From contig NZ_FONH01000001.1 in the NCBI RefSeq assembly GCF_900112865.1, positions 124,001 through 188,000 on the forward strand: 64,000 nucleotides of DNA, read 5' to 3'. Position numbers and translations under genes: made by a program. The notes under the pieces were generated by a model. The model was given only the letters and a program-made list of their open reading frames with translations. It was not told the origin of the DNA and searched no databases. Of the stretch, positions 56,125-63,792 are shown in pieces (position 1 is the stretch's first letter; each line of letters starts with the position of its first letter). This stretch comes from Dyella marensis (GTDB taxonomy: Bacteria > Pseudomonadota > Gammaproteobacteria > Xanthomonadales > Rhodanobacteraceae).

Positions 56125-57102
56125 TCAATGCAACTGCGCGCTCGACAGCACCACGTGGTCGCCGAATGCGCTCACCTGCACCGGGAAGACCCGCGGCAAC
56201 GCCTCCACCCAGCGATCGATCGCATCGACCCGCACCGTGCCGGTGAAGGTCAGCGCGCCCACGCGCGGATCGGCGATCTGCACCGGGCGGCGGCTGTAGC
56301 GGTTGATGCTGGCCACCACCACGAACAGCGGCTCGTTGACGAATTCCAGCCGGCGTCCGCGCCAGGCGGTGGCGTCCTCCACCGCGATCGGGCCGATCGT
56401 CATACCGGCCCTGGGGTCGTACAGCACCTGCTGGCCCGCCGCGGCTTCCAGCGCATCGGTTGCGCCCGGCTGGCTGACCCGCACGCGGCCCTCGGTGACC
56501 GCGACGGCCACGCGGTCGCCGGTGCGGCGCACATTGAAAGCGGTGCCCAGGTCACGGATCAGCACCGGCCCGGCCACTACCTCGAACGGCCGGCGCTCAT
56601 GGGTGACGTGGAAGAACGCCTCGCCGTCCTTCAGCTCGATCTTGCGCAGGTCGTCGGCATAGCTGGCGGTGATCGCCGAGGCGCCGCCGAGCGCCACGCG
56701 CGTGCCATCCGGCAGGTCCAGGTCGCGGTTCTGCCCCACTTCGCTGGCATACGGCTGCGGCTGCGCGCGATAGACGCGGTCGAGCATGCGCCCGCCGAGC
56801 ACCGCCACCAGCAGCGAAGCCGCCACCGCGCCGATCCACAGCGGCCAGCGCACGTGGCGCTCGGCGGCACCGGCGAATTCGGCGACGAAGGCCTCGCGTG
56901 TGTGAATGTCGGCCTGGCCCAGCCGCTGGCCCAGCCGGCCGACTTCCTCGAAAGCGCGGGCGTGGCTCTCGTCCTCTTCCATCCAGGCCAGCCACTGCTC
57001 GATGGTGGCGTCGGAGGGATCCTCGGCGCGCAGGCGCGTCCACCACTGCGCGGCGGCCTGCGTCGGGCGATCGCCCGCGCCGGACAAAGTCATGGCCATC
57101 AT
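56125..57102 (-). CDS. FecR-family anti-sigma/signal transducer
   Basis: 325 residues. Cytoplasmic N-terminus with the DUF4880-type WWTRLRAEDPSDATIEQWLAWMEEDESHARAFEEV, one transmembrane helix (LWIGAVAASLLVAVLGG, about residues 86-102), then the periplasmic FecR domain (DLDLPDGTRVALGGASAITASY ... EAFFHVTHERRPFEVVAG). It senses the occupied TonB receptor and controls the sigma factor. ATGA overlap with the sigma gene sets the start at 57102. Confidence 0.9.
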   Translation of the reverse strand: MMAMTLSGAGDRPTQAAAQWWTRLRAEDPSDATIEQWLAWMEEDESHARAFEEVGRLGQRLGQADIHTREAFVAEFAGAAERHVRWPLWIGAVAASLLVAVLGGRMLDRVYRAQPQPYASEVGQNRDLDLPDGTRVALGGASAITASYADDLRKIELKDGEAFFHVTHERRPFEVVAGPVLIRDLGTAFNVRRTGDRVAVAVTEGRVRVSQPGATDALEAAAGQQVLYDPRAGMTIGPIAVEDATAWRGRRLEFVNEPLFVVVASINRYSRRPVQIADPRVGALTFTGTVRVDAIDRWVEALPRVFPVQVSAFGDHVVLSSAQLH

Positions 57103-57671
57103 GGCGTCTCCGAGGGTTGGATACGCGCGCGGCAATGGGCCAGCGCGTTGCTGACGTGGTAGCGCACCATGCGCTCGCTGAGTTTCATGGTCTGGGCGAT
57201 GGCGCCGAAATCGCGCCCCTCGATCACGTGCATCACGAATGCCTTGCTGGTCTTGGCCGGCAGCTCCCGCAACGCCGCGCGCACTTCGCGCCACTGCTGC
57301 AGCGCCGAGGCGTGCTGTTCGGGAATGGGCTGGGCGAACCAGTCCTCGTCCGGCGCGTCGGCCGGCGCATTAGCGCGCACGGCCCGCATGCGCAGGCGGT
57401 CCACTGCCAGGTTGGCGGCGATGCGGAACAGCAGCGCGCGCGGCGCGGCGATGGGGTCGGCATCGCGCATCGCCAGCATGCGCACGTACACCTCCTGGGC
57501 CAGCTCCTGCGCGTCGGCGCGGGAGTTGAGGCGGGCCTGCAGGAAGGCGACCAGGGTGCGGTTGTGCTCGCGGAACAGCGCGGCGATCTGCGCGGCGCGA
57601 TCCTCCGCGCCGGGCGCGGGATCCGCCGGGGCGACATGCCGGCCGGGGCTATCCATGCGCGGCTCGGCCAT
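57099..57671 (-). CDS. ECF sigma factor, FecI-like
   Basis: 190 residues. Region 2 in LFREHNRTLVAFLQARLNSRADAQELAQEVYVRML, region 4 with a helix-turn-helix in ELPAKTSKAFVMHVIEGRDFGAIAQTMKLSERMVRYHVSNALAHCR. It should direct RNA polymerase to the receptor promoter when the FecR partner signals. ATG 57671 has no strong ribosome site; ATG 57656 is an alternative. A REP pair and 200 bp of non-coding DNA separate it from the gene upstream. Confidence 0.9.
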   Translation of the reverse strand: MAEPRMDSPGRHVAPADPAPGAEDRAAQIAALFREHNRTLVAFLQARLNSRADAQELAQEVYVRMLAMRDADPIAAPRALLFRIAANLAVDRLRMRAVRANAPADAPDEDWFAQPIPEQHASALQQWREVRAALRELPAKTSKAFVMHVIEGRDFGAIAQTMKLSERMVRYHVSNALAHCRARIQPSETP

Positions 57672-57781
57672 ATTGAGAGGGTCTGGCGGTGTTCAAGGCA
57701 CGGAACGTCGGTATGGCGGTGGAGAACAGCCTAGACGTTCGGTCCGGAGAATTTTGAAATGGAATGCCTGGGGCGCATGGC

Positions 57782-57865
57782 GCAGGTTGGGGTGAGCGCA
57801 GCGAACCCCAACAGGGCGTTGGGCTTGCCGGCCCGTTGGGGTTCGCTGCGCTCACCCCAACCTAC
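57782..57865. repeat. paired REP element (BIME-like), copy 4
   Basis: Arms of 31 bp with one mismatch (left outer end GCAG instead of GTAG) and a 22-bp spacer. It lies between the sigma-factor promoter and the 3' end of the H1-like gene, 9 bp after that gene's stop. Confidence 0.85.
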
Positions 57866-57874
57866 GCGTGCCTC

Positions 57875-58480
57875 TCAGGCCCGGCTCCGCGTCCGGGCGG
57901 CCTTCTTCGCGGTCGTGCTGCGTTTGCGCGCCGCCGTCTTCCTCGTGGCGCTCTTGCGCGTGGCCTTCTTCGCCGTGCTCTTGCGCCCGGACGAACGCTT
58001 CGCCGTCCGCGTCTTCGCCGCCTTCTTCGCGGCCGCCGAACGCTCCGCCGCCCCCTTGGTCCGCGCGCCCTTCTTCGCCGCCGCCGAACGCGACGAGGCA
58101 GGACGCTTCGCCGCCGCCCGCTTGCCCTGCCTGGCCAGTGACTCGTGCGATGCGGCCGAGTGCCCTTCCCGCTTCAACGCCTGCTTGGTCGCGCGTGAAC
58201 GCTTGGCCGAGGTCTTGTGCGGATGCTTCGCCGCACGCGCATCCTGCGCCGCCTTCTTGCGCGTGGATTTCTTCGCGGTCTTCTTCGCCGGCGCCTTCAC
58301 GCCGGCGCGGCGCGCCTTGGACAGGCCGATCGCGATGGCCTGCTTGGCCGAACGCGCGCCGTGCTTGCCTTCGCGCACATGCTCGATCTCCTCATGGACG
58401 TATTCACCGGCCTGGGTGCTGGGCGCCTTGCCTTCGCGCTTGTCTTTCGCGGCGGCTTTTCGGGTTTTTGCCTCGGGCAT
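57875..58480 (-). CDS. histone H1-like basic protein, DUF6496-type N-terminus
   Basis: 201 residues. N-terminus MPEAKTRKAAAKDKREGKAPSTQAGEYVHEEIEHVREGKHGARSAKQAIAIGLSKARRAG (shown as family landmarks VHEEIEHVREGKHGARS and KQAIAIGLSKARRAG) belongs to a plasmid- and soil-bacterial family of small basic proteins; the remaining 140 residues are Lys/Arg/Ala/Ser repeats (for example KKATRKSATRKTAARK). DNA compaction or stress protection is likely but not shown. GGAGATC precedes the ATG. Upstream is a 322-bp divergent region shared with the KGG gene; REP copy 4 follows its stop. Confidence 0.8.
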   Translation of the reverse strand: MPEAKTRKAAAKDKREGKAPSTQAGEYVHEEIEHVREGKHGARSAKQAIAIGLSKARRAGVKAPAKKTAKKSTRKKAAQDARAAKHPHKTSAKRSRATKQALKREGHSAASHESLARQGKRAAAKRPASSRSAAAKKGARTKGAAERSAAAKKAAKTRTAKRSSGRKSTAKKATRKSATRKTAARKRSTTAKKAARTRSRA

Positions 58481-58802
58481 GGCGATGATCTCCACGGATT
58501 GAGAAGTGCCGACCGGTGTAGGACACATGCCGTCGACATCGGGTCGACATCGCGTCAAACCCGTGCGTGCAACGCATATCTGTTCAGTCTTGCAGCGTGT
58601 CCGCACGTGTGATGAGCGCACGCCATGCGCATGTACTTCTTTCACGCTCGCGAAAAATTTGCGCGATGCAAACACCGCGCGTTGCAGGCTAGGCACGCCA
58701 TGACACCGTTCGCCCAGGTGGCACGGATGTTGCGGCGACGAAAGCGCGCGCTGCTTCAAGGCAGGCGCGATCCCCCTTCGGCCACAGACAGAGAGAAGCC
58801 TA
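58481..58802. other. 322-bp divergent promoter region
   Basis: Separates the H1-like gene from the KGG-protein gene. It contains a sigma-54-like motif at 58719-58733 pointing right. A forward frame starting at 58625 (MRMYFFHAREKFARCK...) has no convincing ribosome site and I do not call it. No repeats or RNA genes seen. Confidence 0.5.
58719..58733 (+). promoter_or_regulatory. sigma-54-like promoter motif
   Basis: TGGCACG-GATG-TTGC, an exact match to the -24/-12 consensus TGGCACG-N4-TTGC, 70 bp before the KGG-protein start. A chance match in GC-rich DNA is possible; no enhancer-binding protein gene is nearby. Confidence 0.4.
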
Positions 58803-59066
58803 ATGACCTCCAAAGAGACAGCAGGACAAGCCATGCCTCTTCGCGGTTTCGCGCGGATGGACCCACAGCGGCAGCGCCAGGTGTCCTCGCTCGGCGGCCG
58901 CACGGCCCATGCCCGCGGCAGCGCCCATGAATTCACCAGCGAGGAAGCCCGACTCGCCGGTCACAAGGGGGGCAAGGCGGTCAGCGAGAACCGCGAGCAC
59001 ATGGCGGCCATCGGCCGCATCGGCGGCCGGCGGCTGCGCGCACAGCGGGAATCGCAACCGTCCTGA
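58803..59066 (+). CDS. KGG-motif stress protein (GsiB/Con-10-like)
   Basis: 87 residues, hydrophilic and glycine-rich. Three KGG-type motifs: SLGGRTAHARGSAHEFTSEEARLAGHKGG and IGRIGGRR (landmarks SLGGRTAHARG and AGHKGGKAVSEN). Proteins with these repeats are made in stress and desiccation and are thought to be disordered protectants. AGAGAAG precedes the ATG. Followed after 52 bp by the DUF4142 gene, probably cotranscribed. Confidence 0.82.
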   Translation: MTSKETAGQAMPLRGFARMDPQRQRQVSSLGGRTAHARGSAHEFTSEEARLAGHKGGKAVSENREHMAAIGRIGGRRLRAQRESQPS

Positions 59067-59118
59067 GCATCCTCAGCACGCCCCGGCCATCCCCACCCAC
59101 GACGGATCGGAGAGCGTC

Positions 59119-59748
59119 ATGCCTAAACGCAAGTTGTTCCTCTCGGTCCTGGCGTCGACCGTCCTCGCGCTGGCCTGCCCCTGGGCAGCCAGCGCCAGCG
59201 AGGGCTCGGCCACCGACCAGGCCTTTCTTACCCGTGCCGCCGCCGACGGCAGCGCCGAAGTAGCGCTGGGCCAGCTGGCACTGCAGAAATCCGCTTCGCC
59301 GCAGACCAAGCAGCTCGCCCAGCACATCGTCGACGACCACACCAAGGCGAACGAGCAGCTGGTCGCCCTGGCGCGGCAGAAGCAGATCACGGTCGCGCCG
59401 GAGCCCGATGCGGCCGCCAAGCAGAAGCTGGACAAGCTGCAGAAGCTCGATGGCGATGCCTTCGATCGCGCCTATGCGCAGGCCATGGTCAAGGATCACC
59501 AGCAGGCCATCCAACTGTTCACCAAGGCCTCGACCGGCGCCACCGACAAGGACGTGAAGCAATTCGCCGCGCAGACCTTGCCGGTGCTGCAGGACCATCT
59601 GCAGATGGCGCGCCAGCTGCGCCAGGCCGGTCGCGACGACCAGATGCAGGGCACGCCTGGCTCGCCGCGCTCGCCCATGCAGGAAACGCCGTCCTCGACG
59701 CAGCCGCCCAGCGCGCCGCCAAGCGGACCGCCCAGCAGCGGCCACTGA
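59119..59748 (+). CDS. DUF4142 periplasmic protein
   Basis: 209 residues. Signal peptide (LFLSVLASTVLALACPWAASAS), then the helical-bundle DUF4142 domain with DQAFLTRAAADGSAEVALGQLALQKS, QLAQHIVDDHTKANEQL and the heptad-like QAMVKDHQQAIQLFTKAS; it is distantly related to ferritin-like bundles, but the function is unknown. The last 45 residues are low-complexity Pro/Ser/Gly (SPMQETPSSTQPPSAPPSGPP). GGAGAG before the ATG; the frame further upstream is in the KGG gene's shadow. Confidence 0.85.
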   Translation: MPKRKLFLSVLASTVLALACPWAASASEGSATDQAFLTRAAADGSAEVALGQLALQKSASPQTKQLAQHIVDDHTKANEQLVALARQKQITVAPEPDAAAKQKLDKLQKLDGDAFDRAYAQAMVKDHQQAIQLFTKASTGATDKDVKQFAAQTLPVLQDHLQMARQLRQAGRDDQMQGTPGSPRSPMQETPSSTQPPSAPPSGPPSSGH

Positions 59749-59796
59749 TCATCTCTAGCCATCCGGCCGGCGCCTGCGCCGGCCTTGGAGAACGTC

Positions 59797-60762
59797 ATGA
59801 AGCATCGTCACCAGCATCCCTCCTACCAGCAGCGCGGCGGCTACGGCGTGCATGACGAGGAGTGGCGCTACGGGCAGCGCGGCGGCGGCCCGTGGCAATC
59901 ATCCGGACGCCGCGAGCAGGGCCAGAACCCGCAAGGGCGCCGCGCCGGTCCCAGCCAGCGCGACTACGACCGCTATGGCCCGCAAAGCGATTACCTGTCC
60001 GCCACCGCCGAAGGCTATGGCGACATCGACGAAAACTACCTGCCTCCCGCCTGGGACGAGGCCGGCCCGCAGCACGGCGGCTATCGCAATACCTTCGCCA
60101 GCGACACCACCGGCTACGGCTATGGCAACGAGCGGCCGGCGCCGTCGCGCGAACGCTGGCAGGACGACTATCCGCGCGGCTTCGCCGGCTACGGCAACGA
60201 TCGCGAAGGCCGGCTGCAAGGTCCCTACGGCACGCGCCGTGACTATGGCCAGCGCGAATCCTTACGCTTCGGCCAGGGCTACGGCTCGCCGTCCGGCGGC
60301 GCATCCTGGGGCGGTCCGCGCTGGAACGATCCGCAGCATCGCGATTACCAGGCCGACTACGGCCGCCGGCAATACGCCCGCAGCCCCACCGATTTCATGG
60401 ACGAGCGCTATCCGTTCGGCCGCGACTACGGCGCCGGCCCCAGCCACTATCGCCAGGGTCCGAAGGGCTATCAGCGTTCCGACGAGCGCATCAACGAAGA
60501 CGTGTGCGAACGGCTGTCCGAAGATCCGCACATCGACGCCAGCGAGATCGAAGTCAGCGTACAGGGCGGCGTGGTCACCCTTACGGGCACGGTGCCTTCG
60601 CGCTACATGAAGCACCTGGCCGAAGATTGCGCGGACCGCTGCTTCGGGGTGAAGGACGTGGAGAACCGCGTGCGCGTGCAGCAGCAGGATCATCGCGACG
60701 AAGAGCTGCGCAGCAGTACCGCGGGTGCCGGCACTTACGCGGGCACCGCTCAAAAGCATTGA
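59797..60762 (+). CDS. BON-domain protein with long disordered Gly/Tyr/Arg-rich N-terminus
   Basis: 321 residues. The first 225 or so are disordered and rich in Gly, Tyr, Arg, Gln and Asp (for example RDYDRYGPQSDYLSATAEGY, DYPRGFAGYGNDREGR). The C-terminus (about 228-303) is one BON domain: INEDVCERLSEDPHIDASEIEVSVQGGVVTLTGTVPSRYMKH (landmarks EVSVQGGVVTLTGTVPSR). No signal peptide, so cytoplasmic or exported by an unknown route. Such proteins cluster with osmotic- and envelope-stress genes. GGAG sets the start at 59797. 48 bp after the DUF4142 gene; the end is followed by the CGTCATTCC palindrome. Confidence 0.82.
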   Translation: MKHRHQHPSYQQRGGYGVHDEEWRYGQRGGGPWQSSGRREQGQNPQGRRAGPSQRDYDRYGPQSDYLSATAEGYGDIDENYLPPAWDEAGPQHGGYRNTFASDTTGYGYGNERPAPSRERWQDDYPRGFAGYGNDREGRLQGPYGTRRDYGQRESLRFGQGYGSPSGGASWGGPRWNDPQHRDYQADYGRRQYARSPTDFMDERYPFGRDYGAGPSHYRQGPKGYQRSDERINEDVCERLSEDPHIDASEIEVSVQGGVVTLTGTVPSRYMKHLAEDCADRCFGVKDVENRVRVQQQDHRDEELRSSTAGAGTYAGTAQKH

Positions 60763-60770
60763 CCAATGCT

Positions 60771-60904
60771 CGTCATTCCGGCGCAGGCCGGAATCCAGTG
60801 ACGGCAGAATTCGATGGTCGCCAGAACGCTAAGAAGCGACCCCATGGAGCGAACCGCTCCATCTGACGCATCGCCACTGGATTCCGGCCTACGCCGGAAT
60901 GACG
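60771..60904. repeat. CGTCATTCC paired palindromic repeat
   Basis: 134 bp. Left end CGTCATTCCGGCGCAGGCCGG, continuing GAATCCAGTG; right end the inverse CACTGGATTCCGG...CCGGAATGACG. Each arm is itself a hairpin around CCGG...CCGG. It fills the gap between the BON gene (ends 60762) and the ABC gene, whose TAG stop (60889-60891) lies inside the right arm. A half-copy is at 10997-11025. Confidence 0.8.
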
Positions 60905-62571
60905 GCCAAAGGTGAGGACGCCCCCACCACTACGCATCGATCCGCCAAGACCTTTACTCCGTCGCGGTGCGAAATCACCAACAGCATCGTGCCGGGCAGC
61001 TGGCGCTTGAGCATCGCCAGCACGTCGATCTCCGCCGCTGCATCCAAGGCCCCGGTCGATTCGTCGAGGATCGCCAGGAACGGCTTGCGCAACAGCACCT
61101 GCGCCAACAGCAGGCGTTGCAGTTCGCCGCCCGACAACTGGCTGGAACGGTCCCGCAACGCGATGTCCAGCCCCTGCTCGCTCGCACGCAAGCGCCGATC
61201 CAGGCCCACCGCCGCCAGCACCTCGTACATGCGCTCCTCGCTGGCCAGCGGGTCGGCCCAGCGCAGGCATTCGCGCACCGTCGCCTGCCATGGCCGCACA
61301 TGCTGGCTGACAAAGGCGGCATGCCGCGCATAGCGGCGATACGCCGCAAAATCGAGCACGCGATCGCCGATCCGCGCGGCGAATTCGGCCGGTTCGATCA
61401 GCCCGGCCATCACATCGGCAAGGCTGCTCTTGCCGGCACCGGAATCGCCGGCGATCAAGGTCAGCTCGCCCGGCGCCAGCACCACGTCGCGCACCTCGTC
61501 GCCATGCAGCGCCACCGCCGAGCGCACCCGCTCGATACGCAGCGTCGCGCCCGCCGGAAAGCCTGCGGGTGGCCCGGCCGCCACCGCATCTCCCGCCAGC
61601 CCCGCATAGCGCCGCCACAACTCGAACGCCGGCGCCGCCGAGCGCAGCTGCCGGAAACTCTGCCGCGTCGACACCAGATACGGCAGCAGGCGCCCCAGCA
61701 GCAGGCTCACCGCGATCAGCGCGGCCTGCCCTTCGCCCTGCAGCCGATGCGCGAACACGAACATCGCCGCGATGCCCAGCGCCGCCAGCAGCTCCAGCCA
61801 CAAACGCCCGGACGCCAGCATGTCCTGCTGATGTTCATAGCCGCGCGCCAGCTCGCGCGTCACCTCGGCATACGCCGCCTGCTCCACGCCCTCGCGGCCG
61901 AACGAGCGGATATGCCGCAGCCGCCGCGGAAAATCCTCGCTGAGCCAGAACAGCCGCGTCAGGTCCGCTACGTACTTGCGGCTGACCCGCGCCTGCTCCT
62001 GCCCGCGCGAACGCGACACCAGCACGCCCAGCGCCGCCAGCAGCGGCACGGCCAGCAGCAGCGGCGGCGAGATCCAGAAGGCGAAGGCCAGGCTGATCGC
62101 GCAGGTGAGGCCGGCGACCCACAGCTGCAGCAGGCCGCTGAAGCCCTGCATCATGATCTCGATGTTGTAGGTGAGCACGTTGGCGATCTCGGCCGAGGTC
62201 GCATCGGCCAGCGCGGCCAGCGGCGCGTGGATCAGATGCCCGTGCACGCGGCGCCGCAGGTCCGCGCCGTAGTCGCCGGTCAGGCGCGCGGCCAGCAGCG
62301 AGGACCACCAGCGCAGTCCTGCCAGCGCCAGCGCAGCCGCAAAAAAAGCCGCCGCCTGCACATCCACGCCGCGGCGCAGATCGAAACCGCTCTCCACGCC
62401 CGACGTGCCCAGGCTGACCAGCGGCACCAGCAGCACCGCCGCCAGGCTGCCGGCCAGCGCCGAGGCCACCGACAGCGCGACATAGACGGCCATCTGCCAG
62501 CCATGCCGGCGCTCCAGCGTGCCGGCGAAGGCATCCGGCAGCAGCCGGTCGACGAAGGCGCCCGCGCTCAT
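60889..62571 (-). CDS. ABC exporter, fused permease and ATPase
   Basis: 560 residues. N-terminal half has six transmembrane helices (for example VYVALSVASALAGSLAAVLLVPLV, AAAFFAAALALAGLRWW, ALIAVSLLLGRLLPYLVS). C-terminal nucleotide-binding domain: Walker A GDSGAGKSS, Q-loop region FVSQHVRPWQATVREC, signature LSGGELQRLLLAQVL, Walker B FLAILDESTGALD, H-loop VISHRDGV. Works as a homodimer to export a peptide, lipid or small molecule. It overlaps the HprK-like kinase gene by 4 bp, so the kinase product and exporter probably act on the same substrate. The last codons (AVIPA, then TAG) come from the palindromic repeat. Confidence 0.85.
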   Translation of the reverse strand: MSAGAFVDRLLPDAFAGTLERRHGWQMAVYVALSVASALAGSLAAVLLVPLVSLGTSGVESGFDLRRGVDVQAAAFFAAALALAGLRWWSSLLAARLTGDYGADLRRRVHGHLIHAPLAALADATSAEIANVLTYNIEIMMQGFSGLLQLWVAGLTCAISLAFAFWISPPLLLAVPLLAALGVLVSRSRGQEQARVSRKYVADLTRLFWLSEDFPRRLRHIRSFGREGVEQAAYAEVTRELARGYEHQQDMLASGRLWLELLAALGIAAMFVFAHRLQGEGQAALIAVSLLLGRLLPYLVSTRQSFRQLRSAAPAFELWRRYAGLAGDAVAAGPPAGFPAGATLRIERVRSAVALHGDEVRDVVLAPGELTLIAGDSGAGKSSLADVMAGLIEPAEFAARIGDRVLDFAAYRRYARHAAFVSQHVRPWQATVRECLRWADPLASEERMYEVLAAVGLDRRLRASEQGLDIALRDRSSQLSGGELQRLLLAQVLLRKPFLAILDESTGALDAAAEIDVLAMLKRQLPGTMLLVISHRDGVKVLADRCVVVGASSPLAVIPA

Positions 62572-63596
62572 GCGTCCAGCCAGGCCGACAACGCGGCCAC
62601 CGCAACATCCGGATGCCGCGCGCGTGCCAGGCGATACGCGCCCACGCGGGCGCAGCGCCGGCAGAACTCGGCCCATCCGGGCAGGCCGGCCGCATAGGGC
62701 TGGTCGGCGGTGAGGCGCGCGATGGCCTCGTTGGGGGATAAGGGCGTCAGCAGACGCTCGGCCGGCTGGTCGCTCAGCAGCATCACGCCGGCAAGTTCCA
62801 GCGGCGCGGACGCCAGCTGTCCACGGCCGTCGCGCAAGTCGATTTCGTATTTCTCGGCGCCGCTGCGGCGGCGGATGGTCGGCGACTGCCGGATCCATTC
62901 GCGCACGCCTTCGTCCTCGACGAAGCGGCAGGCGTCGTCCTTCACGTGCAGGTAGTTGGCGACACCGCTGGCGAGCAGATGGCTCGGCTCCACGAACACC
63001 GCATCCTCGGCCAGGAAATCCAGCCCGCCCAGCAGGCTGTGCAAGGCCAGCGTGGACTTGCCCGCGCCGCTTGCGCCGAGCAGCAGCACGCCGCGTCCGT
63101 CGCGTCCCACGCAGGCACCGTGCAAAGGCACCAGGCCCTGCGCGCGCTGCGCCAGCACGAACACCGCGAACTCGATCAGCTCGTAGCGCACGTGATACGG
63201 ATGGCGCGCCAGCATCGCCGGTGAGGCCACCACCAGGGCCTTCCTTTGCGCCGGCGCGATCATGGCGTAGTGCGCCGCATCCATCACGCCGCCGAGCAGG
63301 CCGGCGCCCGAGCGCATGCGCACCGGCGGCGGCGCTTCCAGGCTCGCCGCATCGACGTGATCGGCCAGGCGCAGCTCGATGCGCAAGACCGGCCCCGGCA
63401 GCGGAAAACGATGTTCCGGCAGGTCGCCGTACGCGGCCTCGATCAGCGCCAGCCAGGCCTCGTCGTCCGCCTCGAAGCGCACCTCGGCGCCGAGGATGCG
63501 CTTGCTCACGGCATGGCGCCGCGCGGCCCGCTCGCGGAAAGGATCGATCGCGTCGTCGCACGGCGCGGCGGGCGCGGCAAGGGCCAGGTGGGTCAA
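62568..63596 (-). CDS. HprK-like kinase domain protein of unknown target
   Basis: 342 residues from a TTG start that has GGAGAG six bases upstream; an ATG at 63722 would add 42 residues without a ribosome site. Walker A GASGAGKSTL (about residue 174) and the following FLAEDAVFVEPSHLL match HPr-kinase-type P-loop kinases, but N-terminal HprK parts are absent, so it is not the classic HPr kinase. HprK-like kinases in natural-product loci phosphorylate a precursor peptide or an amino acid. It is divergent from the radical-SAM-type gene with 196 bp between. Confidence 0.75.
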   Translation of the reverse strand: MTHLALAAPAAPCDDAIDPFRERAARRHAVSKRILGAEVRFEADDEAWLALIEAAYGDLPEHRFPLPGPVLRIELRLADHVDAASLEAPPPVRMRSGAGLLGGVMDAAHYAMIAPAQRKALVVASPAMLARHPYHVRYELIEFAVFVLAQRAQGLVPLHGACVGRDGRGVLLLGASGAGKSTLALHSLLGGLDFLAEDAVFVEPSHLLASGVANYLHVKDDACRFVEDEGVREWIRQSPTIRRRSGAEKYEIDLRDGRGQLASAPLELAGVMLLSDQPAERLLTPLSPNEAIARLTADQPYAAGLPGWAEFCRRCARVGAYRLARARHPDVAVAALSAWLDA

Positions 63597-63792
63597 GCGA
63601 AGCTCTCCGGGTTCGCGCGGCGCGATGCGGTCCGCATGTCGCGTGAGTGCCGCCGGGGCCGCGGAAAGTTGCCGCAGCGCCTTGTATGCGACGAGCGCAA
63701 CCGAACCGGCATGGCGCGGCACTCACGCCCAGCGACAACGGAACGCCGCGTCCGCGCGGCCCGCTCCCCGGCGACCACAAGGCCCCACCCTC

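Noticed and set aside
60967-62697. 576-codon forward frame antisense to the ABC exporter
   Set aside because: Gln/Arg/His-rich shadow with no start context; the exporter motifs are on the reverse strand.
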